From Lysobacter_K sp038248955 (lineage in GTDB: Bacteria; Pseudomonadota; Gammaproteobacteria; Xanthomonadales; Xanthomonadaceae): a stretch of DNA of 50,036 nt. Below the pieces are notes generated by a model. It was not told the origin of the DNA and made no database searches. It worked only from the letters and a program-made list of their open reading frames with translations. The stretch covers positions 1 to 50,036 of the forward strand of contig JBBRWW010000004.1 of assembly GCA_038248955.1 (NCBI GenBank). Reading direction: 5' to 3'. How positions within the stretch are numbered: position 1 is the stretch's first letter; each line of letters starts with the position of its first letter. Made by a program: the position numbers and the translations under genes. This document shows positions 49,902-50,036 of this stretch, piece after piece.

Positions 49902-49907
49902 ATTATC
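49902..49907 (-). promoter_or_regulatory. -10 element GATAAT for a possibly leaderless bioA transcript
   Basis: On the minus strand GATAAT (five of six matches to TATAAT) lies exactly 6 nt (ggcgga) before the ATG at 49895. This decides for that start over the ATG at 49913, which would be upstream of the predicted transcription start. A BirA operator could not be recognised. The 83-nt gap to the divergent start at 49979 holds two CTCGCGCCCC copies (near 49938-49963). Confidence 0.45.
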
Positions 49908-49978
49908 GTTCATTCGGCCGCGGCATCGCGCCTTGCCGGCTCGCGCCCCGACTGCTCGCGCCCCGCCGGGGACCCGCC

Positions 49979-50036
49979 ATGAGCATGCCGCTGCCCACGA
50001 TCCATCGCATCACCCAGGACGAGGCCGGTCCCTACC
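49979..50036 (+). CDS. Possible 5' end of a plus-strand gene running off the right edge
   Basis: An ATG at 49979 opens a frame MSMPLPTIHRITQDEAGPY that continues to the end of the window without a stop. The first residues look protein-like (second ATG at 49985) and the position, divergent from bioA with a spacer, fits a gene start. No function can be given from 19 residues. Ribosome site is weak (ggggacc). Confidence 0.4.
   Translation, partial: MSMPLPTIHRITQDEAGPY

Overview
The window is GC-rich, densely coded chromosomal DNA. Gene content and order point to a gammaproteobacterium of the Xanthomonadaceae/Lysobacterales (Lysobacter, Luteimonas or Xanthomonas-like): ruvA-kup-ruvB next to ybgC-tolQRAB-pal-cpoB, queE-queC, a gshB-tonB-like pair facing a pilus chemotaxis cluster that lacks pilK, and many -10-like hexamers placed only 6-7 nt before a start codon. 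I saw no phage, integrase, insertion sequence, plasmid gene or CRISPR array. This is core genome, and the unusual features lie inside otherwise ordinary genes. The genus call is inference.

Layout. 1-3.4 kb: end of ruvA, the potassium transporter kup, and ruvB (Holliday-junction processing). 3.4-9.0 kb: the Tol-Pal cell-envelope operon (ybgC, tolQ, tolR, tolA, tolB, pal, cpoB). 9.1-10.6 kb: queE and queC (7-deazaguanine/queuosine synthesis). 10.8 kb: tRNA-Lys(UUU). 11.0-13.0 kb, minus strand: ECF sigma factor, small membrane anti-sigma-like protein and a secreted DUF4097-type beta-repeat protein, with overlapping or close spacing. 13.2-15.0 kb: recQ. 15.3-15.9 kb: a Dps-like ferritin. 16.0-20.1 kb: hrpA, which carries two in-frame palindromic REP-like insertions. 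20.2-20.7 kb: a small secreted protein. 20.9-23.1 kb: relA. 23.1-24.8 kb: a membrane-anchored repeat protein. 24.9-27.0 kb: a double-domain glycosyltransferase, divergent from mrcB (PBP1b), which is followed by a small lipoprotein, a DinG/YoaA-type helicase and tsaB. 33.3-35.2 kb, minus strand: gshB and an overlapping TonB-like gene.

35.3-47.5 kb is a complete type IV pilus chemosensory (Pil-Chp) operon: pilG, pilH, pilI, pilJ, chpA/pilL, a chpB-like gene and chpC. No methyltransferase gene pilK is present at its usual place, and the chpB-like protein has lost the residues of the CheB esterase triad, so the adaptation arm looks dismantled. The 2101-residue ChpA kinase contains about 55 tandem copies of a 15-bp unit encoding a highly charged five-residue repeat. 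This would form a very long single alpha-helix between the Hpt domains. 47.7-49.9 kb: rsmE and bioA on the minus strand, then the first codons of a possible plus-strand gene at the right edge.

The best candidates for something new are the in-frame REP-like elements in hrpA, the ChpA helix repeat, and the loss of the methylation module in the Pil-Chp operon. No whole unknown multigene system is evident.
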